Assembly (NCBI RefSeq): GCF_013403955.1
Contig: NZ_JABFDG010000002.1
Span: forward strand, 310,001 to 374,000
Length of the DNA: 64,000 bases
Direction: 5' to 3'
From: Winogradskyella vidalii
GTDB taxonomy: Bacteria; Bacteroidota; Bacteroidia; Flavobacteriales; Flavobacteriaceae
Shown piece after piece: positions 35,372 through 44,528 of this stretch. Made by a program: the position numbers and the translations under genes. Below the pieces are notes generated by a model. That model saw only the letters and a program-made list of their open reading frames with translations, was not told the DNA's origin and ran no database searches. Numbering within the stretch: the first letter of the stretch is position 1; the number at the start of each line of letters is the position of its first letter.

Positions 35372-36385
35372 ATGAATGAAAAATTTAATTTAGCACTAGA
35401 AGAGTTTATACACGTTGGTGCTGTACTTGTTTTAATAATCGCTTTAGTATCTGTGCTTACTGGATTAATAAGGGCATTTATACCACAAGAAAAATTACAA
35501 AAGAAATTTGCTAAAACAGGAAAATATAGCGGGTTAATGGGAGCTTTATTGGGCATTCCAACACCATTTTGTAGTGCCTCAATGGTTCCTGTTTCTATGG
35601 GTATGATAGAAATGGGCGCACCTTTCGCCATGGTGTTTTCATTCTTACTCTCTGCGCCTTTAGCTAATTTTGTTGTAGTCGGATTTATTTTTGGCGTCTT
35701 TGGCTGGAAGGTAGCCTTAGTTTATTTTCTAATTGTATTTATTGGCTCAGTACTGTTGGGTACACTTGCAGGCAAAACCTCCTTAAAAAACGAAGTGAAA
35801 CTTATAACTGTAAAAGCTATAAAAAATAGAACATCATGCACACCTCAACCTCAAACCAGCTGTTGTGATTCAAAACCAGATTTTGAAACTTTAACTAACG
35901 AATGTAAAGACGTAAATAAAGAAAAAAACCTATCAAAAGCTTCTATTCTAACTTTAAATCTATCAAGCGCTACTAGTTCAAAATTAAATGAAGCCCTAAT
36001 ATTTGGGTGGTCATTATTTAAACGAATTTTTCCTTATGTTTTAATTGGTGCCTTAATTAGTGCCGTTTCAACAATTTTTGTAACCGATGATTGGGTTCAA
36101 AAATATTTGGGAAATGACAGCCCTCTTGCAATCCCAATTGCATCTGTAATTGGAGTGCCTTTGTATTTAAGAATTGAAATGGCAATCCCAATATTGAATG
36201 CTTTAATCCTAAAAGGAATGAGTATGGGAGCAGCAATGTCTTTAATTATAGGAGGAACAGGAGCTAGTTTACCCGAAATAGCGATTATTTCTTCTATGCT
36301 AAAACCCAAAGCAATTATTGCATTTATCTGTTCTGTAATGCTAATGGCCATTGCAGGTGGCTACATTTTTTACTTTTTCTTCTAA
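35372..36385 (+). CDS. SO_0444/ArsP-like permease (DUF318 superfamily)
   Basis: A 337-residue inner-membrane permease with about eight hydrophobic segments in two halves. The conserved first-half motif GALLGIPTPFCSASMVPVS (about 50-68) recurs in the second half as ASVIGVPLYLRIEMAIPI. The halves are joined by a cytoplasmic loop rich in cysteine (TSCTPQPQTSCCDSKP, about 152-167), a likely metal or metalloid binding patch. The start at 35372 is chosen because an ATG at 35321 lies inside the operator. It is controlled, by inference, by the upstream ArsR-type repressor. The probable role is efflux of an arsenic compound or soft metal ion; the substrate is not proven. Confidence 0.9.
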   Translation: MNEKFNLALEEFIHVGAVLVLIIALVSVLTGLIRAFIPQEKLQKKFAKTGKYSGLMGALLGIPTPFCSASMVPVSMGMIEMGAPFAMVFSFLLSAPLANFVVVGFIFGVFGWKVALVYFLIVFIGSVLLGTLAGKTSLKNEVKLITVKAIKNRTSCTPQPQTSCCDSKPDFETLTNECKDVNKEKNLSKASILTLNLSSATSSKLNEALIFGWSLFKRIFPYVLIGALISAVSTIFVTDDWVQKYLGNDSPLAIPIASVIGVPLYLRIEMAIPILNALILKGMSMGAAMSLIIGGTGASLPEIAIISSMLKPKAIIAFICSVMLMAIAGGYIFYFFF

Positions 36386-36397
36386 ATAAATAACATC

Positions 36398-36730
36398 ATG
36401 AAAACCTTAACAAAAATAATTAAACCAATATTAGATGCTTGTCCTTACACTATGATTGGCAAAAAATGTATCCGAGTTGTTGGTGGTAAAAAAAGCATAA
36501 CCAAAAAACCTGATAAAAAAATTATACGGCTACAAAAAGGTATGAAAACAGGACGAAATCTTTCATTAATTGGTGTTTTCTGTCCTTTCTTTTGGTTTGC
36601 CTTGTTAACCGGAATGAGCAAAGATTTTATTATACTCAATGCCATGCACTCGTCTATAGTTGTAGCTATCGGACTCATTATTGTACTCTTCAATTATGTA
36701 GCCATACGTTACCACAGAAGTAATGCTTAA
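36398..36730 (+). CDS. Small membrane protein of the ArsR/permease operon
   Basis: A 110-residue protein starting 12 bases after the permease stop, so in the same operon. The N-terminal region is soluble and very basic (ACPYTMIGKKCIRVVGGKKS, about 14-33, with two Cys). Two membrane helices follow (about 56-72 and 78-102). The two cysteines could take part in the same metal chemistry as the permease loop. I do not recognise the family; function is unknown. Confidence 0.75.
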   Translation: MKTLTKIIKPILDACPYTMIGKKCIRVVGGKKSITKKPDKKIIRLQKGMKTGRNLSLIGVFCPFFWFALLTGMSKDFIILNAMHSSIVVAIGLIIVLFNYVAIRYHRSNA

Positions 36731-36751
36731 TTATTGAACCCTCAATACCTT

Positions 36752-36800
36752 CTAAAATTTAAAAATTACATATTGAACAACAGTGATTTTTAAATTTTAG
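36752..36800. terminator. Hairpin between the ArsR operon and lysR
   Basis: 15-bp perfect arms (36752-36766 and 36786-36800) around a 19-base loop, between converging genes. It is AT-only apart from the outer pair, so it is a weak but plausible terminator. Confidence 0.5.
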
Positions 36801-36813
36801 ACGGTGTTGGTAA

Positions 36814-37698
36814 TCAGGGAATATAATGCTCACCAAGTTTTACAGAATAATCTACAATACGTTTCACTACTTTATTAGGATCCTTTCGACGCCAGTTAAT
36901 AAATAAATCAACTTGATTGGGTAATTCGATAAACCTCACATTTTGATTGTTAGCAAACTTAAACGAATAGGGTAAAATTGAAACCCCTAAGTTATTAGCT
37001 ACGAGATTTAAAATAACACTTCCAAAATCCGATTCAATAGTCGTCTTAGGCTCAAAATCATTAGCACTAAAAACCTGTCGTAATAATGTTGAAAAATACG
37101 TGCTATTATGCAATGCTGAAATTATAAAATTTTCATTTTTAGCCATGTTTAAGTCTGTAAAATTAGCTTGAGTCAACCTATGGTTTTTAGGAACTACGAG
37201 ACATATGGATTCGGAATACAATTTCTTTGATGCAATTATCGGATTCAATATTTCATCACGACTTATGGCAATATCAATATGATAATCTAATATTAATTTT
37301 TCATGATTTAAATCTGTTGGCTCAGTTAATTCAATTTTTAAATCAGGCATTTCATCCGTTAGAACATTCATTAAACTAGGTAAAAATCCTGATGAAATGG
37401 AACCAGGATAGGCTAATGAAATAATTCCAGAAGCACCTACATCAATTTTTTTAGCTTGAATATGAATACGATTTAACTCACTAATAGAATTGGTCCACTG
37501 TTCTTTAAGAAATTTACCTGCACTAGTAAGCTTTACATTTCTTTTATCGCGTTCTAATAATTGAATCCCTAACTCATCTTCTAAGCCTTGAATCTGACGA
37601 CTTAATGTGGACTGAGAAATCGAAATTTTCTCTGCTGTCTTCCAAAAGTGTAGTTCATTTGAAAGTTCTAAAAAATATTTAATCTGTTGAATTGTCAT
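36814..37698 (-). CDS. LysR-family transcriptional regulator
   Basis: A 294-residue LTTR. The N-terminal winged HTH is QQIKYFLELSNELHFWKTAE (about 3-22) with ISQSTLSRQIQGLEDELG (about 26-43) and LLERDKRNVKLTSAG. The rest is the two-lobed periplasmic-binding-protein-like effector domain (SLAYPGSISSGFLPSL, about 93). It is divergent from a LysE-type exporter with 107 bases between starts, the usual arrangement when the LTTR activates the exporter in response to its substrate. A T-N11-A inverted repeat sits in that gap. Confidence 0.95.
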   Translation of the reverse strand: MTIQQIKYFLELSNELHFWKTAEKISISQSTLSRQIQGLEDELGIQLLERDKRNVKLTSAGKFLKEQWTNSISELNRIHIQAKKIDVGASGIISLAYPGSISSGFLPSLMNVLTDEMPDLKIELTEPTDLNHEKLILDYHIDIAISRDEILNPIIASKKLYSESICLVVPKNHRLTQANFTDLNMAKNENFIISALHNSTYFSTLLRQVFSANDFEPKTTIESDFGSVILNLVANNLGVSILPYSFKFANNQNVRFIELPNQVDLFINWRRKDPNKVVKRIVDYSVKLGEHYIP

Positions 37699-37701
37699 GA
37701 T

Positions 37702-37720
37702 TAATGCAATTTACGCATTA
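37702..37720. promoter_or_regulatory. LysR-type box TAATGC-N7-GCATTA
   Basis: Perfect 6-bp inverted arms (37702-37707 and 37715-37720) containing the T-N11-A core typical of LTTR binding. It begins 4 bases from the lysR start and would mediate autoregulation and control of the divergent exporter. Confidence 0.65.
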
Positions 37721-37805
37721 GTTGACTAAAAATATGTATTTTTTAATTTATACTAAAGTTTTTCCTTTGCCGAAACATTATGTTTAAATCTAAATCATTT
37801 TGATT

Positions 37806-38429
37806 ATGGGAATAGAAAATTTTATTACATTTTTATTTACGGCTTTCATTTTTGTTATCACACCAGGAATGGACACTGTTTTTGTATTAAACAAATCTAT
37901 AAGTCATGGTAAAAAATCAGGAATACAAGCAGCGTTAGGTATTAATTCTGGGGTTATTGCCCATACCTTAATGGCAGCATTAGGACTTTCTGTTTTAATC
38001 TCAAAATCGGCATATGCCTTTACAATTATTAAATATTTAGGTGCGCTTTATTTGTTATACATGGGAATTACTAGTCTTGTAAATCAGAAATCGGTTATCG
38101 CTTCTGAACAAGAAAACAATCATCAAAGTAAAAGAAAAAGTGATTTTTGGTCTGGTTTTATAACCAATCTATTAAATCCGAAAGTTGCATTATTCTTTTT
38201 GGCTTTATTTCCTCAATTTATAAATCCTAATGATTTAGAAAATCCTATACCATTTATTCTCCTGGGAATTACCTTCTCTGTTATAGGAATCATATGGTAC
38301 TTGTCGCTAACACTATTTGCAGGACATTTTTCTCAAAAATTTAACGAAAACCCTAAAGCAGGCTTATGGCTGAATAAAATTTCGGGAGGTATATTTATTG
38401 TGATGGGTTTAATGATTGCAACAACTTAA
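37806..38429 (+). CDS. LysE/RhtB family exporter
   Basis: A 207-residue inner-membrane exporter of amino acids or derivatives (homoserine lactone/threonine type). It has six hydrophobic segments. The family signature is FVITPGMDTVFVLNKSISHG (about 15-34) with the GKKSGIQAALGINSG loop and FWSGFITNLLNPKVALFFLA (about 117-136). The ATG at 37806 is preferred to a TTG two codons earlier. It is divergent from the LysR regulator. Confidence 0.93.
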   Translation: MGIENFITFLFTAFIFVITPGMDTVFVLNKSISHGKKSGIQAALGINSGVIAHTLMAALGLSVLISKSAYAFTIIKYLGALYLLYMGITSLVNQKSVIASEQENNHQSKRKSDFWSGFITNLLNPKVALFFLALFPQFINPNDLENPIPFILLGITFSVIGIIWYLSLTLFAGHFSQKFNENPKAGLWLNKISGGIFIVMGLMIATT

Positions 38430-38439
38430 TAGTAGAACT

Positions 38440-38838
38440 TTAACTTATATTAAATCTATTATCTAGCGCGTATGTATTATCCTTTACATGATGAATAATA
38501 TATGCTACAAAAGCAATATGGATTAGTTGTGCTGTAATTGCTCCCCAATTCTCAACTAATGTTGAACCAAAAATAAGTGACAATAAAACAACTGCTGTTG
38601 CAATTGCAGAAATTCTTGTAAACAAGCCTAGAACAATAAAAAAGCCAAAAACGAGCTCCGCTATTGGTAAAACATAACTAAATGGTAGCGTTAGCATTTC
38701 AGGCAATATAGAGTTTTCAAAAGATGCTACTAAACCTTCACTAAAAGCCTGAAGTTTTGGAAGGCGGACTAATCCGTGACCAAACATACTTAGACCCAAC
38801 GCTAATCTTACTATTAAATAGGAAATTTTATTGTGCAT
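38440..38838 (-). CDS. DoxX family membrane protein
   Basis: A 132-residue inner-membrane protein with four hydrophobic helices (about 5-20, 48-68, 70-88 and 98-116). The opening RLALGLSMFGHGLVRLPKL (about 11-29) and PIAELVFGFFIVLGLFTR (about 57-74) match the DoxX/SURF4-like family. Members are linked to quinone or thiosulfate redox chemistry and stress; no specific function can be assigned. It is convergent with the LysE gene, 10 bases apart, without a visible terminator. Confidence 0.88.
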   Translation of the reverse strand: MHNKISYLIVRLALGLSMFGHGLVRLPKLQAFSEGLVASFENSILPEMLTLPFSYVLPIAELVFGFFIVLGLFTRISAIATAVVLLSLIFGSTLVENWGAITAQLIHIAFVAYIIHHVKDNTYALDNRFNIS

Positions 38839-38976
38839 TAATTTATGATATTAAAGGTTAAATTCTAACCCCATGACACTAAACATTTAGCTAAGGCTCT
38901 AATTTAGCGCTTATCAACGAAACACAAAATTATATGCAAATACTTTAATATATATTTATAATTTTAAACATCATAA

Positions 38977-40410
38977 TTATTCCTGCGGAATGACCAATCG
39001 CGATAATGCTTCTGGATAACCACGTTGGCTAGCTAATTTAGAGGCTAGTTCATCTATTTCTACTTTAGAGACTTCCTCTAATAGTTCGTTTTGATTTGTT
39101 TGTTCAGCAATTAAAGGAACGATGCCTTTATATTGAATTTGATTGATAATTTGATTCGCTACAGTGATAGCGGAAGAGGCTTTAACAATTTCACTTCTTG
39201 CGTAAAACTCACTTGGAAACTGTACTTCTCCAACACGTAAATTAGGATCATCTCCCGGAATTTGCTGTGCTCCAAACAAAGGAGGGCCACCAACTATTGC
39301 GGATTGAAATGAAGGTACAAATTTAGTGACCGATGTAATGGCACTTTCTGTTCTCGTTTTAATTTCCTCAGCTTCCCAACCGTCATTTAATTTCTGCGTA
39401 ATTGCTTTATCAAATTTGGGTTGTGTGAGTTTACTTTTTGACTTTACCAAACCGTTTTCAAATAGCGTAACATCTTTTGTCATGCCATGAATTTGGTAAT
39501 AATCATCACTATAAGGTGTTAACTGCACCATACCATTAGGTGTACCACGTTCACCATGAAAAATAAGTTCTGGAATTAAACCTGAAATGGGTTGCCACTT
39601 AGATACATAAGCTGCTTTAAATTCTATTAATCGTTCAGTAGCAAAATGTAACGATTCATCAAATATGCCTGTTTTAAATCCACATGAATTCACCAAATAG
39701 TTCACTTTATAAACGTCCTTTTCGGTGTTAATCTCCCAATTATAATCTAAATTTTCATTTCTAACATCTTTAATGTTAGTAACCGTTGTATTGATATTTA
39801 GTTCACATTGATTGGTTTTATCTAAAGCCAATTGTGCTTGAGCTGCTAGTCTAAACAAATTCCAACCATACTCTTGAACCAAGATGACAGGCGTTTTTAG
39901 CTTCTCATAATCAATTAGCTTTATGGTATTAGAAAGCCACTCATCAGACGTTTTTGGATTTTTATGGGTTGGTTGTTCAGATAGTGCTTCTAGATCCGCT
40001 TTGGAATACGTTTTATAATAGTCTTTTGGTGCTCCTAAAATTTCATTTAATGGATCTTCGTCTATTAAGGTCTCGTAGTAGTCTACTAACATATTTAAAC
40101 GATTTTTAATCTTATCTAAATCGTATTTTGCTGTTTTAGGAACACTGATAAACGTCGGCCTTTTATCTATAGATTGCGGAAATAAACGCGCCATTTCTAT
40201 CGATTGTTTCATTAAAACTTTACACTGTTCATCTGAAATATCAGGATATAAATTGCCACCAGCATGTAAGTGACAGAACGGCGGCCCATTAACAACACTT
40301 TCACGTTGTTCAAATAAAACGGTATCTACACCATATTTAGCTAATTCTAATGCGATAACCACACCCGAAACACCACCACCAATAACACCAACATTATAAA
40401 TTTTACTCAT
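38977..40410 (-). CDS. FAD-dependent oxidoreductase
   Basis: A 477-residue flavoprotein with the N-terminal dinucleotide-binding fold VGVIGGGVSGVVIALELAKY (about 6-25) and the FAD ribose acid FEQRE (about 31-35). A DAO-like architecture follows, with VNSCGFKTG (about 242) and GGPPLFGAQQIPGDDPNLRV (about 395-414). There is no signal peptide. The chosen ATG at 40410 follows the HAD phosphatase stop by 1 base; a longer frame starting at 40482 would lie inside that gene. The tight coupling suggests linked roles. The substrate is unknown, and the region before the start does not help. Confidence 0.85.
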   Translation of the reverse strand: MSKIYNVGVIGGGVSGVVIALELAKYGVDTVLFEQRESVVNGPPFCHLHAGGNLYPDISDEQCKVLMKQSIEMARLFPQSIDKRPTFISVPKTAKYDLDKIKNRLNMLVDYYETLIDEDPLNEILGAPKDYYKTYSKADLEALSEQPTHKNPKTSDEWLSNTIKLIDYEKLKTPVILVQEYGWNLFRLAAQAQLALDKTNQCELNINTTVTNIKDVRNENLDYNWEINTEKDVYKVNYLVNSCGFKTGIFDESLHFATERLIEFKAAYVSKWQPISGLIPELIFHGERGTPNGMVQLTPYSDDYYQIHGMTKDVTLFENGLVKSKSKLTQPKFDKAITQKLNDGWEAEEIKTRTESAITSVTKFVPSFQSAIVGGPPLFGAQQIPGDDPNLRVGEVQFPSEFYARSEIVKASSAITVANQIINQIQYKGIVPLIAEQTNQNELLEEVSKVEIDELASKLASQRGYPEALSRLVIPQE

Positions 40411-40411
40411 C

Positions 40412-41083
40412 TTAAAACAACGCTTGTAGCTCTGCAAAATTATCGACCACAACGGTTGGCTTATAATCTGCAATGTTTTCATTATAATTATAACCGTAAC
40501 TCACACCAATACTTTCCATCTTAGCATTTCGAGCGGCCAGAATATCATTTTTAGAATCCCCAACCATGATGCTTTTTTCTAAACTGGTCTGCAGTTCTTT
40601 TGTTAAATGCAAAAGCGGTACAGCACTCGGTTTTTTTTCAGAAAGCGAATCTTCACCAATCCAAGATTTAAAGAATTTAGTAATCTCTAATTTATCTAAA
40701 ATAGGTTCTATAAATCCAAAAGGTTTATTGGTACAAATAGCCATTTTATAGCCTTTGCTATCCAAGTCTATTAAGGTATCTAAAACACCAGGATACATAA
40801 ACGTATCTATACAAGTCACCTCTTTATAAGCTGCTAAATAAATATCGAAAGCTTCATTTAATAACGAATCTGACAAGTTCTGATTTGGCATCGTAAACTC
40901 TAAGGCTCTACGCACTAGAGGCAAAGCTCCATTTCCAATAAATGGTGTGACTTGTTCTATGGATAGTGATTCTCGTTTGTAGTGCGACAACATTTTATTT
41001 ACCGCCAAAGTCAAATCTGGAATACTATTAATAAGTGTTCCATCAAAGTCGAATATAATGAGTTCTTTTTCTTTAAAATTCAC
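40412..41083 (-). CDS. HAD-family phosphatase (phosphoglycolate phosphatase-like)
   Basis: A 223-residue haloacid dehalogenase hydrolase, subfamily IA. Motif I is IFDFDGTLINS (about 9-19, nucleophile Asp), motif II AICTNKP (about 116-122), the motif III lysine in KKPSAVPL (about 150) and motif IV MVGDSKNDILAARNA (about 173-187). The helical cap lies between residues 20 and 85. It looks like Gph (phosphoglycolate phosphatase) but could act on other small phosphates. The FAD oxidoreductase gene starts 1 base after its stop. Confidence 0.9.
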   Translation of the reverse strand: MNFKEKELIIFDFDGTLINSIPDLTLAVNKMLSHYKRESLSIEQVTPFIGNGALPLVRRALEFTMPNQNLSDSLLNEAFDIYLAAYKEVTCIDTFMYPGVLDTLIDLDSKGYKMAICTNKPFGFIEPILDKLEITKFFKSWIGEDSLSEKKPSAVPLLHLTKELQTSLEKSIMVGDSKNDILAARNAKMESIGVSYGYNYNENIADYKPTVVVDNFAELQALF

Positions 41084-41192
41084 AATGCTTAATTTTGAAG
41101 CAAAGATGCGGAAGTTTTAATAAAATTCTGAGTATTTATGCTATTTTTAGGAAGTATTATTTATTTACAAACACTCAAAATTTTAACTAAAA

Positions 41193-41228
41193 TAAAAGCG
41201 ATATAAAATCCGTTTTATATCGCTTTTA
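41193..41228 (-). terminator. cysK terminator
   Basis: A 16-bp perfect stem (41193-41208 with 41213-41228) and a 4-base loop, 26 bases after the cysK stop, with U-rich tail on the minus strand. Confidence 0.8.
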
Positions 41229-41253
41229 CTAATAATAATTTTATGAATTAACT

Positions 41254-42168
41254 TTATTCCTTAAAAAGGCCATCTATAGAAAGGTAACGTTCTCCCGTAT
41301 CATAATTCATAGTTAATATTATTTTATCATTCGGAATTGTTTCTAACTGTTTTCTCACGGCCGCTAAAGAGGCTCCTGTTGAAATACCTACTAAGATGCC
41401 TTCGGTTTTTGCTATATTTTGAACTTCTGCAAAAGCCTCTTCTTTTGTTATTTTTATAGCGCCATCAATTAGATTTCTATTAAATGTTTCTGGAATAAAC
41501 CCCGGACCAATCCCTTGTAAAGCATGTGGCCCTGATTCGCCTCCTGAAATTACGGGTGAATCACTTGGTTCTACGGCAAACACCTGTAAACTTGTGAATT
41601 TCCCCTTCAATAGCTTCGCCATACCTGAAATATGTCCACCTGTACCTACACCAGTAATAAGGTAATCGATACCTTCAGGAAAATCATTAGCAATTTCTAC
41701 TGCTGTTGCTGTTTCGTGAATTTTTGGGTTAGCCGGATTTGTAAATTGAGATGGCATCCATGCATTGTCATTATTCTTAACGAGCTCTTCTGCTTTTTCA
41801 ATCGTACCTACTAAGCCCTTTTCTTTTGGTGTTAATACCAATTTAGCGCCATAAGCAGCCATTAAAGCTCTACGTTCTACAGACATAGATTCTGGCATAA
41901 CGAGTGTCAGCTTATAATTTTTTACAGCAGCAACCATAGCTAAACCAATACCTGTATTTCCTGAGGTTGGTTCAATAATTTCGGTATCGGGATTTATAAG
42001 CAGTTTGTTTTCAGCATCTTCAATCATTGCTAGAGCAATTCTATCTTTTATACTTCCGCCTGGATTAGATTTTTCAATTTTCATCCAAACATTTGCTTCT
42101 GGGAATAATTTATTCAATTTAACTACAGGTGTATTTCCTATAGCTTCTAAAATATTGTTAATCTTCAT
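41254..42168 (-). CDS. cysK: Cysteine synthase (O-acetylserine sulfhydrylase)
   Basis: PLP enzyme that makes L-cysteine from O-acetyl-L-serine and sulfide. The 304 residues match fold-type II synthases. PLP-Lys41 lies in [11 protein letters not shown], the substrate loop is [11 protein letters not shown] (about 68-78), and the phosphate loop is [10 protein letters not shown] (about 174-183). [15 protein letters not shown] (about 212-226) is closer to CysK than to CysM. STGAS (about 264-268) holds the PLP N1 serine. It is a single gene with a TACGTTTG promoter element upstream and its own terminator. Confidence 0.92.
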   Translation of the reverse strand: MKINNILEAIGNTPVVKLNKLFPEANVWMKIEKSNPGGSIKDRIALAMIEDAENKLLINPDTEIIEPTSGNTGIGLAMVAAVKNYKLTLVMPESMSVERRALMAAYGAKLVLTPKEKGLVGTIEKAEELVKNNDNAWMPSQFTNPANPKIHETATAVEIANDFPEGIDYLITGVGTGGHISGMAKLLKGKFTSLQVFAVEPSDSPVISGGESGPHALQGIGPGFIPETFNRNLIDGAIKITKEEAFAEVQNIAKTEGILVGISTGASLAAVRKQLETIPNDKIILTMNYDTGERYLSIDGLFKE

Positions 42169-42227
42169 AGTTCATTATTTTTTTGATTTTTAAATAACTC
42201 CATATGAGTTTAATGTAATGAGTTAAA

Positions 42228-42235
42228 CAAACGTA
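42228..42235 (-). promoter_or_regulatory. -7 promoter element TACGTTTG of cysK
   Basis: Minus-strand TAnnTTTG match 59 bases before the cysK ATG; a TTG lies 15 bases further upstream. Confidence 0.45.
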
Positions 42236-42347
42236 TTAAACTCATAATTTCAAGTCTTATAAAGTTACTGTTTTTAAGTCGCAAAACACACTAATTAGGA
42301 AGATCTTAAGATTATAAAGTTTAAATGTAAAGCAGCATTAAAACAAA

Positions 42348-42377
42348 AAAAGCACCTACATTTCTGTAAGTGCTTTT
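42348..42377 (-). terminator. M49 peptidase terminator
   Basis: Arms AAAAGCACCTACA (42348-42360) and TGTAAGTGCTTTT (42365-42377). The single mismatch becomes a G-U pair in the minus-strand RNA, so it serves the M49 gene ending at 42401. Confidence 0.75.
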
Positions 42378-42400
42378 CAAGATTTATAATCGTCTACAAA

Positions 42401-44437
42401 TTAGTTCACATCAGGAAGGTGATTATAATGCTTACTATATCTTAACATTTGCTCCGCAAACACATCAGGATGCGTCACTTTTATCGCTGTAATTTCACCA
42501 GCATCATTTGTCTCTGGCACTAAAACAGGGTTAACAAATCCACTGTAAGGTGGCGAAGGAAATTGCTTATTACGCTCTAAAACTTCTGCATGAATATCTT
42601 GGTCTACTTTAACACCGTAGCCTTCTACTAAAGCTTCAACCGCAGCATAATCGCCTTCAGATTTAATACGTTGTGTTTCTCTTAATAACTGACCGAATAA
42701 ATCGTGTAACTTCTCATAATCAGTGATATTAAAATAGGTTTTACCGTCTCTAGTTACTTTTTCAATTACGTTATCTGCTTGACCTTTTTCGTAAACCCAC
42801 GCTGATACCCATTGTCTGTTTCTCATATGTGCTTCTTCGACATCATCACCTAAATCTAAACGAATTAATTGCGTCATTAAACCATTTCTGATATACCCAT
42901 CAAAAGCCGCTTTTCCTACTTTTTCCCAATCTTCAACCAATCCTAATTCTTGTAGTTTAGAATCGTATAAATAGTATAAACCAACTAAATCAGCACGCCC
43001 TTCTTCTAACGTAGACGCATAAGTTTTAAGTGTTTCTTTAGTTTCACCTACACCAGGATTTAATTGTCCTGAGGCATGACCAATAACCTCGTGTAATGCC
43101 GTGTGTAATTTATCTGCTAATTGTCCGTATTCTTCTTCTAACGCAACCTCTTCTTCATCATGAGCAAATTCTTCTAATCGTCCTGTACCACCTGCATTGC
43201 TATACGCATTAATAATGTTTCCTAAAGAGACCGATTTACTTCCTACCGCTGCTCTAATCCAGTTAGCATTTGGTAAATTAACTCCAATTGGCGTACTTGG
43301 TGAAGCGTCACCTGCTTCACCTGCTACATTAACCACTTTGTAAGTGACACCTACTACACTATCTTTTTTGTGTTCGTCCATTAATGGCGAATTGTCTTCG
43401 AACCATTGCGCGTTTTCAGATAAAACAGCCATTTTTTGAGACATATCAAAATCATTGATTTGTACGATTGTTTCATATGAACCTGTATAACCAATAGGAT
43501 CATTATATACTTCAATAAAACTGTTTATATAATCGATATTACCTTCTGTTGCAGCAGTCCAAGCCACATTGTAATCGTCCCAAGTTTGTAAATCTCCTGT
43601 TTTATAATATTGAATTAATAAGCCTAAAGCTTCGCCTTGCGCATCATTTTCAGCTACACCTTTTGCTTTTTCTAACCAGCTAACAATTTCATCAATTGCA
43701 GAACCGTATAAACCTCCAGATTTATAAACACGTTCTTTAATAACACCATCTTCTTTTACTAGTTGTGAATTTAATCCGTGAGATAAAGGCTGCTCTGGAT
43801 TAGGTGATGATTTTGTTTTATAAAATTCCGTAACCTCTTTTTGCGTTACATCTGGACCATAAAAATTAACAGCAGACTCTAAAACATTGTCTATTCCTTT
43901 AACTTTATTTACTTTTTTGACATCCTTATCATTAAAAATCACATCAAATGCTTCAGCTTCTAACTCCGTATTTGTTGCTGTAAATAGTTCTGTTAAATAA
44001 GTTTTATCAAATTCTGGCTTTATTTTAGCATTAGAATAATGATGGTGTATACCATTACTAAACCAAACACGCTTTAGGTAAGTTTCAAAATTTTTCCAAT
44101 CGTCTGAAGACTTGTCACCACTATAGTTTGTATAAACATTTTCGAGGGCATGTCTAATTTTAAGATTATGCCTGTAATTCTGGTCCCAAATAATATCGCG
44201 ACCAGCAAGGCCAGCTTCGGTAAGATAATAAACCAATTTTTGTTCTTTCAGACTTAGGTTATCCCAACCTGGAATCTGATAACGTAAGATTTTAATGTCA
44301 GCAAATTCTTCAACATTAAAACTAAAATCCGCTTCTACTGGTGCAACAGTAGCGTTTGAATCTTCTTTAACATCGTTCTTACATGCCACAATTAGCAATG
44401 CAACAAGACAAATTTTAAATAATGATTTTAAATTCAT
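42401..44437 (-). CDS. M49 (dipeptidyl-peptidase III-like) lipoprotein
   Basis: A 678-residue exported zinc metallopeptidase. The lipoprotein signal is LFKICLVALLIVAC with lipobox Cys near residue 19. The M49 zinc motif HEVIGH (His449-Glu450 ... His454) and the third-ligand motif in LEEGRADLVGLYYL (about 477-490) are intact. M49 enzymes remove dipeptides from the N-termini of short peptides. The lipoprotein signal places this one in the envelope, unlike cytosolic DPP III. Automated annotation of such proteins sometimes says dihydrofolate reductase, which is not supported. It is divergent from the SRPBCC gene with facing promoter elements. Confidence 0.93.
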   Translation of the reverse strand: MNLKSLFKICLVALLIVACKNDVKEDSNATVAPVEADFSFNVEEFADIKILRYQIPGWDNLSLKEQKLVYYLTEAGLAGRDIIWDQNYRHNLKIRHALENVYTNYSGDKSSDDWKNFETYLKRVWFSNGIHHHYSNAKIKPEFDKTYLTELFTATNTELEAEAFDVIFNDKDVKKVNKVKGIDNVLESAVNFYGPDVTQKEVTEFYKTKSSPNPEQPLSHGLNSQLVKEDGVIKERVYKSGGLYGSAIDEIVSWLEKAKGVAENDAQGEALGLLIQYYKTGDLQTWDDYNVAWTAATEGNIDYINSFIEVYNDPIGYTGSYETIVQINDFDMSQKMAVLSENAQWFEDNSPLMDEHKKDSVVGVTYKVVNVAGEAGDASPSTPIGVNLPNANWIRAAVGSKSVSLGNIINAYSNAGGTGRLEEFAHDEEEVALEEEYGQLADKLHTALHEVIGHASGQLNPGVGETKETLKTYASTLEEGRADLVGLYYLYDSKLQELGLVEDWEKVGKAAFDGYIRNGLMTQLIRLDLGDDVEEAHMRNRQWVSAWVYEKGQADNVIEKVTRDGKTYFNITDYEKLHDLFGQLLRETQRIKSEGDYAAVEALVEGYGVKVDQDIHAEVLERNKQFPSPPYSGFVNPVLVPETNDAGEITAIKVTHPDVFAEQMLRYSKHYNHLPDVN

Positions 44438-44458
44438 GTGTATATTTTTTGTTATTCA

Positions 44459-44466
44459 CAAATGTA
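44459..44466 (-). promoter_or_regulatory. -7 promoter element TACATTTG of the M49 gene
   Basis: Minus-strand TAnnTTTG match 21 bases before the M49 ATG. Confidence 0.5.
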
Positions 44467-44494
44467 ATACTTATATCACATATCATAAAATGAC

Positions 44495-44502
44495 TATCTT
44501 TG
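44495..44502 (+). promoter_or_regulatory. -7 promoter element TATCTTTG of the SRPBCC gene
   Basis: TAnnTTTG match 26 bases before the ATG at 44529, divergent from the M49 promoter. Confidence 0.5.
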
Positions 44503-44528
44503 ATAAACACTAAATATAATCCCTATAA

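Noticed and set aside
42401..44437. Dihydrofolate reductase label sometimes given to such proteins
   Set aside because: The HEVIGH zinc motif and length define an M49 peptidase; no DHFR fold motif is present.
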